64,000 nt of DNA. Origin: Halosimplex pelagicum (GTDB lineage: Archaea > Halobacteriota > Halobacteria > Halobacteriales > Haloarculaceae). The notes beneath the pieces are model-generated. The model had not been told where the DNA came from. It did not search any database and saw only the letters and a list, made by a program, of their open reading frames with translations. Position 1 is the first letter of the stretch; every line of letters begins with the position of its first letter. Both the position numbers and the translations under genes were made by a program. The DNA lies in contig NZ_CP058909.1 of assembly GCF_013415905.1 (NCBI RefSeq), positions 310,001 through 374,000 on the forward strand, read 5' to 3'. Shown here in pieces: positions 33,803 to 41,479 of the stretch.

Positions 33803-34393
33803 TCAGTCGTCCATGTACTGGCGGCGAAACTCCTCGTCGCTCTTGGTGAGATAGATGATCCCCTCGACGAGGCCGATGATGGTCGGGATGCCGGTCCAGA
33901 AGAAACACAGGTAGAGGACGCCCTGGCCGGTCTTCCCCATGTAGAACTTGTGGGCGCCGATGGTGCCGAGCAGGATGGCCAGCAGCGCGGCGATGACTCG
34001 CTCGTCGTTGTCGGAGCCCATCCCCGGCTGGCGGACGCCACACTCCGGGCAGATCTCGGCCTTCTCGTTGATGACCGCGCCGCACTCGGAACAGAACTTC
34101 TCGCCCGGTCCCTTCCGTCCGCTCCCGGACGAACCGGTCGAGTGGTCGCCGGTGCCGTGGTCGACGCCGCCCGCTCCCGCACTGCCGGAGTCGCTCGGGC
34201 CGCCCCCGGTGGGCGTCGACTCGTCGCGCTCGTCGACGCTGTCGCTCACCCAGCTGTCGTCGCCGCCGTCGTCGGGCCGGTCGCCACCGCCGCCGTCGTC
34301 GACCGGCGGCTGTCCGCCGCCCTCGCCGGACTCGGTGTCGCCGGGGTCGGCGTCGTCCGGCTCGTCCCGGTCGTCGCGCTCGTCGTTCGACAT
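33803..34393 (-). CDS. TM2 domain protein with zinc ribbon
   Basis: 196 residues. The first ~90 are acidic low-complexity (Asp, Gly, Ser), then a zinc ribbon KFCSECGAVI and ICPECGVRQPG (two C-x2-C pairs), then two membrane segments with the TM2 signature GTIGAHKFYMGKTGQGVLYLC broken here at GAHKFY and MGKTGQG, followed by a short basic tail ending RRQYMDD. TM2 proteins are small membrane proteins of unclear role. TATA-like AGTTTTACACG lies about 28 nt upstream. Confidence 0.82.
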   Translation of the reverse strand: MSNDERDDRDEPDDADPGDTESGEGGGQPPVDDGGGGDRPDDGGDDSWVSDSVDERDESTPTGGGPSDSGSAGAGGVDHGTGDHSTGSSGSGRKGPGEKFCSECGAVINEKAEICPECGVRQPGMGSDNDERVIAALLAILLGTIGAHKFYMGKTGQGVLYLCFFWTGIPTIIGLVEGIIYLTKSDEEFRRQYMDD

Positions 34394-34461
34394 ACCACCG
34401 ACGACGGCTGTTGCACGTGTAAAACTACCGCTGGCTTGCGAATTCCTGCCGGCGAGGGCCG

Positions 34462-35268
34462 TCACTCCGTCCGCTCGAACGCCCCGAGCAGCGCGTCGTT
34501 GACGGCCGCGCTCTCCTCGACGAAACAGAGGTGACCGCCTTCGACGGCGGTGAACTCCCCGCGGGGCAGTCCCTCTGCAAGGTCCCGGCCCGCCTCCGTC
34601 GGAACGACGGCGTCGTCGACGCCGTGGTACACCCGGGCGGGCGTCGTGATCTCGTACAGCGAATCGGACCGATCGAACGACCGCATCGCCGCGGCCTGGG
34701 CCTCGAAGCCGGCGCGGTCGGCGTCCTCCTCGCGGCGCCAGCCGACGATCTCGTCGATCACGTCCGCGTGGGCGTCGATGTCCGCCCCGAAGGCGTTGCG
34801 CAGGGAGGCTCGGAGCGCCTCGGGGTCGTCGCGGGGGGCGAACAGCGAGTCCAGTGCGTCGGCGTCGACGCGGTCGCCGCTGGCGGTCGTCCCGAACAGG
34901 GTCAGCGAGGCGGCGCGGTCGTAGCGGTCCGCGTGCGCCAGGGCGACCATCCCGCCGAGGCCGGCGCCGACGACGTGGGCCTTCGCGACGCCGTGGTCCG
35001 ACAGGACCACTTCGAGGTCGCCGGCGAGCGTCCGGACCTCGTAGGGACCGTCGGGCGTGTCCGAGCGGCCGGTCCCGCGCAGGTCCCAGGTGACCGTCTC
35101 GAACCCCTCCGCGAGGGCGGCGTGTTGCCAGCCCCACACCCACGCGCCGTAGCCCGCCGGTTCGACGAACACCACGGTGTCCGCGGCGCGGTCGGCGTCC
35201 TCGGGCGGACGCGGGTCCCCGCGCGCCTCGTAGTAGAGATCGACGCCACCGTTCGTGACGACTGTCAT
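34462..35268 (-). CDS. Alpha/beta hydrolase fold protein lacking the nucleophile Ser
   Basis: 268 residues with the alpha/beta hydrolase layout: VVFVEPAGYGAWVWGWQ (oxyanion zone), TWDLRGTGRSDTPDG, nucleophile elbow HVVGAGLGGMVALAHA, acid in VYHGVDDAVVPTEA, and His in VEGGHLCFVEE. The elbow reads G-A-G-L-G, with Gly where Ser, Cys or Asp normally sits; the codon GGC is clear. It is therefore either a non-catalytic relative or uses another mechanism. Its start overlaps the stop of the upstream membrane-protein gene (ATGA), so the two are translationally coupled. Confidence 0.8.
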   Translation of the reverse strand: MTVVTNGGVDLYYEARGDPRPPEDADRAADTVVFVEPAGYGAWVWGWQHAALAEGFETVTWDLRGTGRSDTPDGPYEVRTLAGDLEVVLSDHGVAKAHVVGAGLGGMVALAHADRYDRAASLTLFGTTASGDRVDADALDSLFAPRDDPEALRASLRNAFGADIDAHADVIDEIVGWRREEDADRAGFEAQAAAMRSFDRSDSLYEITTPARVYHGVDDAVVPTEAGRDLAEGLPRGEFTAVEGGHLCFVEESAAVNDALLGAFERTE

Positions 35269-35750
35269 GGGTCGGTGTTGGCGCGGTCGTCGGAAGGGTG
35301 ACTCGGTTCGCGGGCGGCCGCGACCTGTTCGCGGGCGGCCGCGACGGTCGCGGCGACGCCGCCGAGCACCAGCAGGTACCAGCCGAGCGCCGGGACGTAG
35401 AGCGCACCGGTGTCGAAGCGCCACGGCGGGAACGCCGCGAGCGGCCATCCCGCGGCGACGATACCGGTCAGAAACGCCAGCACGTGACCGAGCGAGTGTC
35501 GCGGACGGGCGACGTGGACCGCGCCGACGACCCCGAGCCACGCGAGGACGGGGTAGTCGTTCGGGACGAAACCGGGCCGGTCGTACCAGAGCCGCGGCCC
35601 CAGCGGGAACCCGGCATCGCTGGGGAGGTTCGGGTTCAGGTGGAACAGCCGTAGCGCGAGCGCGACGGCGATCGCCGCCAGCCCGAACGCGAGAACGGGG
35701 TTCGCTCGCTCGAAGGTGTCCACGGGAGAGTCCCGTCCGCCGCGTGTCAT
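35265..35750 (-). CDS. Membrane protein of unknown function
   Basis: 161 residues. About four membrane segments: NPVLAFGLAAIAVALALRLF, YPVLAWLGVVGAVHVA, HVLAFLTGIVAAGWPLAAF and YVPALGWYLLVLGGVAATV. A loop has FHLNPNLPSDAGFPLGPRLWYDRPG. The start at 35750 (MTRGGRDSPVDTFER) is the last ATG before the first segment. It is the first gene of a coupled pair with the alpha/beta hydrolase. No family recognised. Confidence 0.65.
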   Translation of the reverse strand: MTRGGRDSPVDTFERANPVLAFGLAAIAVALALRLFHLNPNLPSDAGFPLGPRLWYDRPGFVPNDYPVLAWLGVVGAVHVARPRHSLGHVLAFLTGIVAAGWPLAAFPPWRFDTGALYVPALGWYLLVLGGVAATVAAAREQVAAAREPSHPSDDRANTDP

Positions 35751-35972
35751 CAACTTTCTGCGGGCCGCGGATCGTCGCGCCCACCGTAGCAGCCGACACC
35801 GTCCGGTGCGACGGCCCGCCTCGCCCTGGGCCACCGCGACCGGTAAGGGCCTCCCGGTTCGGAGTAAGCCCGGCGTTCCGACCGTTTCGAGCCGTCTCCG
35901 CACCGATCGTCGCTCGCTCCGTGCGACGCAGTCCCGCGACACGCGCTACCGCCTCGAAATTTCATTAATTTT

Positions 35973-35990
35973 TTACTCGGAAGTGAGTAA
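35973..35990. promoter_or_regulatory. TrmB-like operator upstream of 36025/36069
   Basis: TTACTC-GGAAGT-GAGTAA, a perfect inverted repeat with 6-bp arms. Read as TACT-N7-GAGTA it matches the cis motif I recall for the haloarchaeal sugar-responsive regulator TrmB. It lies just before a TATA-like GTCTTTTAAC (35991-36000). By the published rule I remember, TrmB sites upstream of the TATA box tend to activate in the absence of glucose. Confidence 0.55.
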
Positions 35991-36024
35991 GTCTTTTAAC
36001 CTCCGCCTATCCTACGGTAGGTCG

Positions 36025-36072
36025 ATGACAACGACACGAACTCGAACAGGTGCGAGCGGTGACCGGCGATGA
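36025..36072 (+). CDS. Short leader ORF coupled to the membrane-protein gene
   Basis: 15 residues, MTTTRTRTGASGDRR. Its ATG lies 29 nt after the centre of the TATA-like GTCTTTTAAC, the leaderless spacing. Its TGA overlaps the ATG of the next gene (ATGA at 36069-36072). GGTGACCGGCG just before that ATG is a Shine-Dalgarno-like site. It may serve as a translated leader. Confidence 0.4.
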   Translation: MTTTRTRTGASGDRR

Positions 36073-36398
36073 TCTGGCAGGACCTGGTCTTCCTGTGTGG
36101 AAGCGTCTTCTCGCTGTGCGTGCTCCTCCCGACGCTGCGGGACTCGACCGCCCGGGTGCCGCTGGGGACGGCGCTGCCCTCGGCGGTGATCGGGCTCGTC
36201 TACGGGACGACGTTCTTCACGCTCGGGATGACGATGTCGGCCGTGGGCTCCGCCTCGGCCGCGTGCATGTGGTCGCTCATCGCGCTGGTGCGGTCGCCCC
36301 ACCGGTTCAACCCCACGGACGGCGCCGCCGCGCGGGCGGCGCGCGACGACGGCGGGGCGGCCAATTCGTCGTCCGGCTACACCGCGGGCGCCGACTGA
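36069..36398 (+). CDS. Small membrane protein under a TrmB-like site
   Basis: 109 residues with about three membrane segments: IWQDLVFLCGSVFSLCVLLP, AVIGLVYGTTFFTLGMTM and AVGSASAACMWSLIALV. It contains TLRDSTARVPLGTALPSA, a stretch I remember in small conserved haloarchaeal membrane proteins. The C-terminus is a soluble Ala/Asp tail. It overlaps a short leader ORF at its start. Function unknown; the upstream regulatory site hints at a link to carbon metabolism, which is inference only. Confidence 0.7.
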   Translation: MIWQDLVFLCGSVFSLCVLLPTLRDSTARVPLGTALPSAVIGLVYGTTFFTLGMTMSAVGSASAACMWSLIALVRSPHRFNPTDGAAARAARDDGGAANSSSGYTAGAD

Positions 36399-36499
36399 AC
36401 CCGGTCCCGGCCGGTCGTCGCGCCCGGGGCGATCCCCGGCGGTCGGGCGGGCCCGGCCCCGTCGGGGATTTATCCGTCGGCCCGCCGTCGAACCGGCCG

Positions 36500-36913
36500 A
36501 TGGAGTACCGGACGCGACTGGCCGCGAACCTCGCCTCGGAGTCGGAGGCCTACGGCTACACGCTGACCATCTGGGGCAGCGGCGCGCTGTTGATCCACGC
36601 CTACAGCGTGCCCGGCGTGGCGCGTATCCTGTCGTTCGTCGCGGGCGCGCTCGCCGGGTTCGCCCTGCTCGCCGCGGTCGCGTTCGAGGGGTTCTCGACA
36701 CAGATGACCGTCGAGGAATCGCCCTCGTCGCTGGTCGTCTCGGCGGTCCACGTCCTCTCGACGGGCGGGGCGCTGGCGGTCGTCAGCCTCGTGCTCGACC
36801 TGACGCCCGACGGCTGGCCGCTGGTCACCTTCTTCGTCGTCGGCGCGCTCGCGACGACGGCCTACAACGCGCTGTTGCTGCTCGAAGCCGTGGCGGTGCG
36901 CGCGGTCACCTGA
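36500..36913 (+). CDS. Membrane protein of unknown function
   Basis: 137 residues. Starts MEYRTRLAANLASESEAYGY; four membrane segments follow (TLTIWGSGALLIHAY, ILSFVAGALAGFALLAAVAF, LVVSAVHVLSTGGALAVVSLVL, LVTFFVVGALATTAYNALLLLEA). No charged motif suggests an enzyme. TATA-like GGATTTATCCG lies about 28 nt upstream of the ATG, fitting a leaderless message. Confidence 0.68.
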   Translation: MEYRTRLAANLASESEAYGYTLTIWGSGALLIHAYSVPGVARILSFVAGALAGFALLAAVAFEGFSTQMTVEESPSSLVVSAVHVLSTGGALAVVSLVLDLTPDGWPLVTFFVVGALATTAYNALLLLEAVAVRAVT

Positions 36914-36981
36914 GTGGGATCGGCTGCGAACCCGCGTCGCGAACGGAGGAAAGTGAACGGAACCGGACGAGACCGCCCACC

Positions 36982-37176
36982 CTACAGGGCGGTGTCGTCG
37001 GGGCGTCGGGGGTCCTCGCGAACCCCCGAGTCGGCGGGTGCGGCGCCGAACAGCTCCGGCGCCACGTCGAAGGCGGCCTCCGAGGCCGCCGTCGCGTCGG
37101 TCGGCTCGGCGCCGCCGGCCGCGTCGTCGACGGGGCGGTCCGCGGCGGCGCCGCGGTCGGTCGGTGCGTCGGGCAT
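36982..37176 (-). CDS. Small acidic protein downstream of nitrite reductase
   Basis: 64 residues, Ala/Asp/Pro-rich, with no Cys and no membrane segment. The only structured-looking stretch is SEAAFDVAPELFGAAPADSGVRE. Its ATG follows the nasD stop after 2 nt, so it is co-transcribed and probably co-translated with nitrite reductase. I do not recognise it. It could be an assembly or partner protein for NasD, but nothing in the sequence shows this. Confidence 0.45.
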   Translation of the reverse strand: MPDAPTDRGAAADRPVDDAAGGAEPTDATAASEAAFDVAPELFGAAPADSGVREDPRRPDDTAL

Positions 37177-37178
37177 CG

Positions 37179-38945
37179 TCAGTCGTCCGCCGAGAGCGGC
37201 TGGCCCTCGGCGTCCGTGGGTGCGGGGCTCTCGCCGTCGGCGAAGGGGTACCACGACTGTTTGCCGTCGGCGAGACAGGGGTCGGTGTAGCCTTCGACCT
37301 CCTCCGGTTCGGCGAGTTCGACGATGGTCTCGTGACCGGTGGCGTCGACCCACTCGCGGAAGGTCTGGCCGTCCTCGCGCAGCGCCGCGTAGGCCTCGAC
37401 GAGGTTGGCGATCATCCCCGGCACCTCGTCGGCGGGGACGCGCTGGCGCACCCACTCGATGAACGTCGGCTCCTCGCCGATGCCGCCGCCGACGCCCACG
37501 TCCAGCGCCTCGACCATCTCGCCGTTCTTCCGGGCGCGCATGCCCTGCAGGCCGATGTCGGCGGTCATCGCCTGGCCGCAGTCGGCGGTACAGCCCGAGT
37601 AGTGCATCTTGATGCGGTCGACGTCGTCGGGCAGCTCGACCTCTCCGGCGAGCCACTGGAGCATCCGGGCCATCCGCGCCTTCGTCTCGGTCAGCGCGAG
37701 CGAGCAGAACTCCGTCCCGGTGCAGGCCATCGCGCCCTGCTCGAAGGGGTTGGGCTCGGGCTGGTAGACCTCCAGCAGGTCCTCATTGAGGAGGTTCGCC
37801 AGCTGGCCGTCCGGCACGTCCATGATCAGCGGGTTCTGGCGCCGGCTCAGGCGGATCTCGCCGGAGCCGTACGCGGAGGCCAGGTCGGCGAGCTCGATGG
37901 CGTCCTCGGCGGGCATCCGCCCGACCGGCGCCGAGAGGCCGACGTAGTTGGTCCCGTCTTTCTGGTCGTAGACGCCGACGTGGTCGTGGGCGCCCCGCTC
38001 GCTGGACTTGCCGGCGTTGTAGGTGTACTGGCCGCGGAAGTCCGTGCCCGCCCGCTCCAGCTCGAACTCCAGCCGGTCGTCTAACTCCTCGCGGATGGCG
38101 TCGGTGCCGTGCTCGTCGACGAAGAAGCGCGCGCGGTTCTTCGAACGGTTCTCGCGGTTGCCCGCCTCGTGGTAGTACTCGACGAACGCCCGGACCGTCT
38201 CCTTGGCCTGGTCGCGCGTGACGAACAGGTCGAGGGGACGCGCCTCGCGGGGCTCGCGGCCGCCGAGGCCGCCGCCGACGCGGACGTTGAAGCCCTTGAC
38301 TTCCTCGCCGTCGATGAACTTGTGGGCGGGTTCGAGCCCGATGTCGTTGATCGAGTCCTGCGCGCAGCCCTGGCGACAGCCCGTCACCGAGATGTTGAAC
38401 TTCCGGGGCATGTTGGCCAGGTCGTCGTCCCCCCGAATGTCGGCCTGGATCTCGTCGAGCAGCTCCCGGGACTCGACGTACTCCTCGGCCTTGCCGGCGA
38501 CCGGACAGCCCGAGATGTTGCGCATCGTGTCGCCGCCCGCGGAGCGCGAGGAGACGCCGACCGCTTCGAGCTTCTCCCAGATCTCGGGGATGTCTTCGAG
38601 CTTGAGCCAGTGGAGCTGGATCGACTGGCGCGTCGTGAAGTCGATCCAGCCGTTGCCGAACTCAGGGTTCTCGACCGGACCCTTGGCGTAGTCGCGGGCG
38701 ACCTCGCCGATGGCGCGCAACTGCTCGGGCTCGAGCACGCCGCCGCAGTTGGTCAGCCGCATCATGAAGTACGACTCCTGGCCCCCGCGGTGGTGGAACA
38801 CCCCCCAGAACTTGAACCGGGAGAACCACTCGTCGCGCTCCTCTTCGGGGATGGCGTCCCAGCCCTTTTCGGCGAACTCCTCGATCTTCGCGCGTACTTC
38901 GTCGCCGTACATCTCGTCCTTCCAGGCTTCCTTCTTGTGTGGCAT
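37179..38945 (-). CDS. nasD: Assimilatory ferredoxin-nitrite reductase
   Basis: 588 residues. It reduces nitrite to ammonium with six electrons from ferredoxin, using siroheme and a 4Fe-4S cluster, in the cytoplasm. Features: two repeated sulfite/nitrite reductase half-domains (ferredoxin-like start with MRLTNCGGVLEPEQLRAIG; GWIDFTTRQSIQLHWLKLED), NISGCPVAG, SVTGCRQGCAQDSI, and the cluster ligands in ACTGTEFCSLALTE and HYSGCTADCGQ. The start at 38945 gives MPHKKEAWKDEMYG and has a Shine-Dalgarno GGAGG 7 nt upstream; 588 residues is the length I recall for haloarchaeal NasD. Upstream lies a long AT-rich leader. Confidence 0.95.
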   Translation of the reverse strand: MPHKKEAWKDEMYGDEVRAKIEEFAEKGWDAIPEEERDEWFSRFKFWGVFHHRGGQESYFMMRLTNCGGVLEPEQLRAIGEVARDYAKGPVENPEFGNGWIDFTTRQSIQLHWLKLEDIPEIWEKLEAVGVSSRSAGGDTMRNISGCPVAGKAEEYVESRELLDEIQADIRGDDDLANMPRKFNISVTGCRQGCAQDSINDIGLEPAHKFIDGEEVKGFNVRVGGGLGGREPREARPLDLFVTRDQAKETVRAFVEYYHEAGNRENRSKNRARFFVDEHGTDAIREELDDRLEFELERAGTDFRGQYTYNAGKSSERGAHDHVGVYDQKDGTNYVGLSAPVGRMPAEDAIELADLASAYGSGEIRLSRRQNPLIMDVPDGQLANLLNEDLLEVYQPEPNPFEQGAMACTGTEFCSLALTETKARMARMLQWLAGEVELPDDVDRIKMHYSGCTADCGQAMTADIGLQGMRARKNGEMVEALDVGVGGGIGEEPTFIEWVRQRVPADEVPGMIANLVEAYAALREDGQTFREWVDATGHETIVELAEPEEVEGYTDPCLADGKQSWYPFADGESPAPTDAEGQPLSADD

Positions 38946-39060
38946 TGGTTTCCTCCGTTTTGGTTTTGTCCGCAATTTCGGCAAATACCCAAACGTTCGT
39001 CTTCTGATTTACGTTCTATCTAGCTGACTGCGATACACATAAGCATAATCGTTTAACAAT
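38946..39060 (-). promoter_or_regulatory. nasD promoter and 5' leader
   Basis: On the minus strand the region has TATA-like elements TTGTTAAACG and ATTATGCTTATG (about 39036-39059), which implies a 5' leader of about 70-80 nt. The leader holds the element GGACAAAACCAAAACG (38956-38971) shared with nasA and nasB, then GGAGG and the ATG. An imperfect palindrome CCGCAATTTCGG (38970-38981) overlaps its upstream edge. Confidence 0.5.
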
Positions 39061-39154
39061 TCGCATCACGGGCGAGATATCCGGACGAACGCTCGAAATA
39101 CAATGACCTTAAACGCATTTGGGTGGGGCCCGGCGGCGGTCCCGCGGCCGTCGG

Positions 39155-39724
39155 TCAGCCCCCGAGTCGGTCCGTGGCGGGTGCGAGGTCCGCGTGCGAA
39201 CCGGCGGTCAGGGGATGGGCGTCCACGTCCGGCGCCTGGGCGTCGACGACGGCGGGGTCGAGCCGCGAGAGCACGTCGTAGAGCCGGCCGGAGCCGGCCG
39301 CGAGCGTGTGGTCGCAGGCGACGCGGGCCGCGTCGGCGTCGTAGACGGCGTGGAGGGGGTGGAGTCGGCCGTCGCTGCGGGGCACCGCGGCGGTGTCGTC
39401 GCAGGCGTCGAAGCAGTCGTCGAGTAGCGACGTGTCGACGGTCGGTACGTCGCCGGCGACGACGGCGACCGCGTCGCCGGTCGCGACCCGGACACCGGTC
39501 CGGATGGCCGCGACGGGTCCCTCGTCGGCGATCGGGTCGACCGCGAGCCGGTGGGGGAGGTCACCGAGGGCGTCGGCGACCGACTCCCGATGGCCTTCCG
39601 GACAGGCGACCACGACCTCGTCGACCGCGGGTGTGACGGCTTCGGTGACGCGCCGTAGCGGTGCCGTCTCGCCGTAGGGGTCGAACGCGTTTCCGACGCC
39701 GGTCAGCAGGAGCGCCGAGCGCAT
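39155..39724 (-). CDS. nasC: MobA-like molybdenum cofactor nucleotidyltransferase of the nas operon
   Basis: 189 residues with a GT-A nucleotidyltransferase fold: GPVAAIRTGVRVATGDAVAVVAGDVPTVDTSLLDD is split here into GPVAAIRTGV, AVAVVAGDVPTVD and LHPLHAVYDAD. It sits 1 nt after nasB, exactly where haloarchaeal nas operons carry nasC, and would supply the guanylated molybdopterin for NasA. Oddity: the N-terminal nucleotide-binding signature L-x-G-G-x-S-x-R-x-G-x2-K is not recognisable (LLTGVGNAFDPYGETAPL), so activity is uncertain. Confidence 0.78.
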   Translation of the reverse strand: MRSALLLTGVGNAFDPYGETAPLRRVTEAVTPAVDEVVVACPEGHRESVADALGDLPHRLAVDPIADEGPVAAIRTGVRVATGDAVAVVAGDVPTVDTSLLDDCFDACDDTAAVPRSDGRLHPLHAVYDADAARVACDHTLAAGSGRLYDVLSRLDPAVVDAQAPDVDAHPLTAGSHADLAPATDRLGG

Positions 39725-39725
39725 C

Positions 39726-41048
39726 TCAGTCGTCCCCCGGGGCGGCCGACTCCGAGGCGCCGCTCGCGCTGATGAAGCCGCTCTCGGTCGCGATCTCGGC
39801 GATGTGGGGCTGGAACACCCACGCCGCCAGCAGGACGATCGGGATCATCGAGACGGCGACGATGGAGTAGCCGATGTGCAGGCTCGCCAGGAACGGCGCC
39901 GAGTAGACGAGCGGGTAGACGATCCCGCCGACCGTGCCGACGCCGCCGACGACGCCCGCGACCGCGCCGGAGCTGTTGGGGAACATCGCCGGCACCTGCG
40001 CGAAGATCGAGCCCTCGGCGAAGGCACAGGCCATCCCGACCATGAAGCCGGCGCCGACCGCGATGAGCACCTGGCCCGACAGCCCGGCCAGCGTCATCCC
40101 GAACATCGACAGGACGACGAAACACAGCGTCACGAACGTCCACTGCTCGCGGTAGCGACCCTCGAACAGCGGGATGATGTTCTTCTCCTTGCGGGCGAGC
40201 ACGTCGCTGACGTAGCCGCCGATGGGGCGGAGCAGCCCGGCCGCGACGGAGAACGTCGCCGCGAACGTCGAGGCGAGCACGAGGTTGTCCGTGCTGAAGC
40301 CCTCGCGGTAGTAGGTCGCGAGCCAGCCGTTCATCGACAGTTCGAGGCCGAACGTCATCACGTACGCGAGCGCGAGGACGACCGTCCCGTAGCGGGTGGC
40401 GGTGTAGAACCAGCCCTTGAAGCTCGCGTTGTCCGCGGTGGCCTGCCGTTTCTCGTCGCTCTTGGCCGCCTCGCCGAGCGCGTAGTAGACGACCGCGAGG
40501 ATGATCGAGACACAGCCCGTGTAGAAGAACGCGGCGCGCCAGTTGGTCTCGAACAGCGGCCCGCTCCAGTTCGTGCCGAACACGCGCGGGAGGATCAGCG
40601 CGCCGCCCGCGGCACCGGCGTTACCGATGCCAGCGTAGATACCTTCGGCGGTCCCGAGGTTCTCCTCCTCGAACCACTCGGAGACGTGCTGGATGCCGAT
40701 GACGAACGTGATCCCCGCCGTCGCGACGATGAGTCGCTCGACGAAGAACACGGCGTAGCTCTGGGCGAACGCGCTCGCGATCGAGAACACGCCGACGTAG
40801 GTGAGCACGATGGCGAACACCGCCGGCGCCCCGAACTTGTCCGAGAGCCAGCCCGTCAGAATCCGGCCGAAGGGCGCCAGCCAGATGGCCGCGCTCGCCA
40901 GGATCCCGATCTCCGCCAGCGAGAGGCCGAACTCCTCGGCCATCGGCCCCGTGAACGGCGCGAACGAGAACCAGATCAGGAACGAGAAGTTGAACCCGAC
41001 CGTGGCGAGCACCAGCGTCCGCCACTTGGTCATCCTGATCAGTCCCAT
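39726..41048 (-). CDS. nasB: Nitrate/nitrite transporter, NarK/NRT family (MFS)
   Basis: 440 residues, 12 membrane segments. It imports nitrate. Family features: [20 protein letters not shown], the nitrate signature [19 protein letters not shown] in the first half (helix 5) and [20 protein letters not shown] in the second half (helix 11), and MFS loop GWLSDKFG. The start at 41048 has a strong Shine-Dalgarno, GGAGGTG, 6 nt upstream, and an unusually long leader with its own promoter (TATA 41192-41199) separates it from nasA, so it has a transcript of its own. Confidence 0.93.
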   Translation of the reverse strand: MGLIRMTKWRTLVLATVGFNFSFLIWFSFAPFTGPMAEEFGLSLAEIGILASAAIWLAPFGRILTGWLSDKFGAPAVFAIVLTYVGVFSIASAFAQSYAVFFVERLIVATAGITFVIGIQHVSEWFEEENLGTAEGIYAGIGNAGAAGGALILPRVFGTNWSGPLFETNWRAAFFYTGCVSIILAVVYYALGEAAKSDEKRQATADNASFKGWFYTATRYGTVVLALAYVMTFGLELSMNGWLATYYREGFSTDNLVLASTFAATFSVAAGLLRPIGGYVSDVLARKEKNIIPLFEGRYREQWTFVTLCFVVLSMFGMTLAGLSGQVLIAVGAGFMVGMACAFAEGSIFAQVPAMFPNSSGAVAGVVGGVGTVGGIVYPLVYSAPFLASLHIGYSIVAVSMIPIVLLAAWVFQPHIAEIATESGFISASGASESAAPGDD

Positions 41049-41146
41049 GCCGACACCTCCCCCTCACCGGCGGCCGCACCGACGACCGCCGAACCGTAAT
41101 TAACTATCATTTCCGTTTGTTCGTCCAGTATTTTATCGAATCCCAT
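41039..41146 (-). CDS. Short ORF in the nasB leader, overlapping nasB start
   Basis: 35 residues, [20 protein letters not shown] followed by an Ala/Gly/Glu end. It ends 10 nt inside nasB, and AGGTG lies about 10 nt upstream of its ATG. The TATA box GTTATATG (41192-41199) gives a message that would include it. It could be a regulatory uORF for nasB or a chance ORF. Confidence 0.3.
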   Translation of the reverse strand: MGFDKILDEQTEMIVNYGSAVVGAAAGEGEVSAWD

Positions 41147-41479
41147 TTCGAACGTCCACCTTTGCACGGATATCAGTTGGATGCTCGTAACATATAACCC
41201 TAGCCGTTTAGAAAATAAACGCACGGGAGCGTCGAGTGGACGAACGGGAGATATTAGGACGAATACTGAAGATATAAGGATGTAATACGTCGACTCCGGG
41301 GTTCGAAAATCGAACGGGCGTCGAGTTTCGGGCGTCGGTCGCGCTCGGGTCGCGGCGGCGGCGTCGAGCGGCGGCGCGTGCCGAGCGCGTGCCGTGCAGG
41401 ACCGGACGATCGGCCGTACAGCCCCGCTGTGGCCGTCGCTGTGGAGGGAGACGAACGCGGAGAACGGGGCCGACGCTCG
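41049..41479. other. nasA-nasB intergenic region: nasB promoter and leader
   Basis: 431 bp, markedly more AT-rich than the flanking genes. It holds the nasB TATA box (GTTATATG, minus strand, 41192-41199), the shared nas leader element (41113-41126), the 35-residue ORF, and a TTCGA-AAA-TCGAA inverted repeat at 41302-41314 just beyond nasA's end. No other gene is seen. Confidence 0.6.

Noticed and set aside
33816..34182. Upstream extension of the DUF2085 frame to an ATG at 34182
   Set aside because: It would lie wholly within the TM2 gene in another frame and has shadow-type composition.
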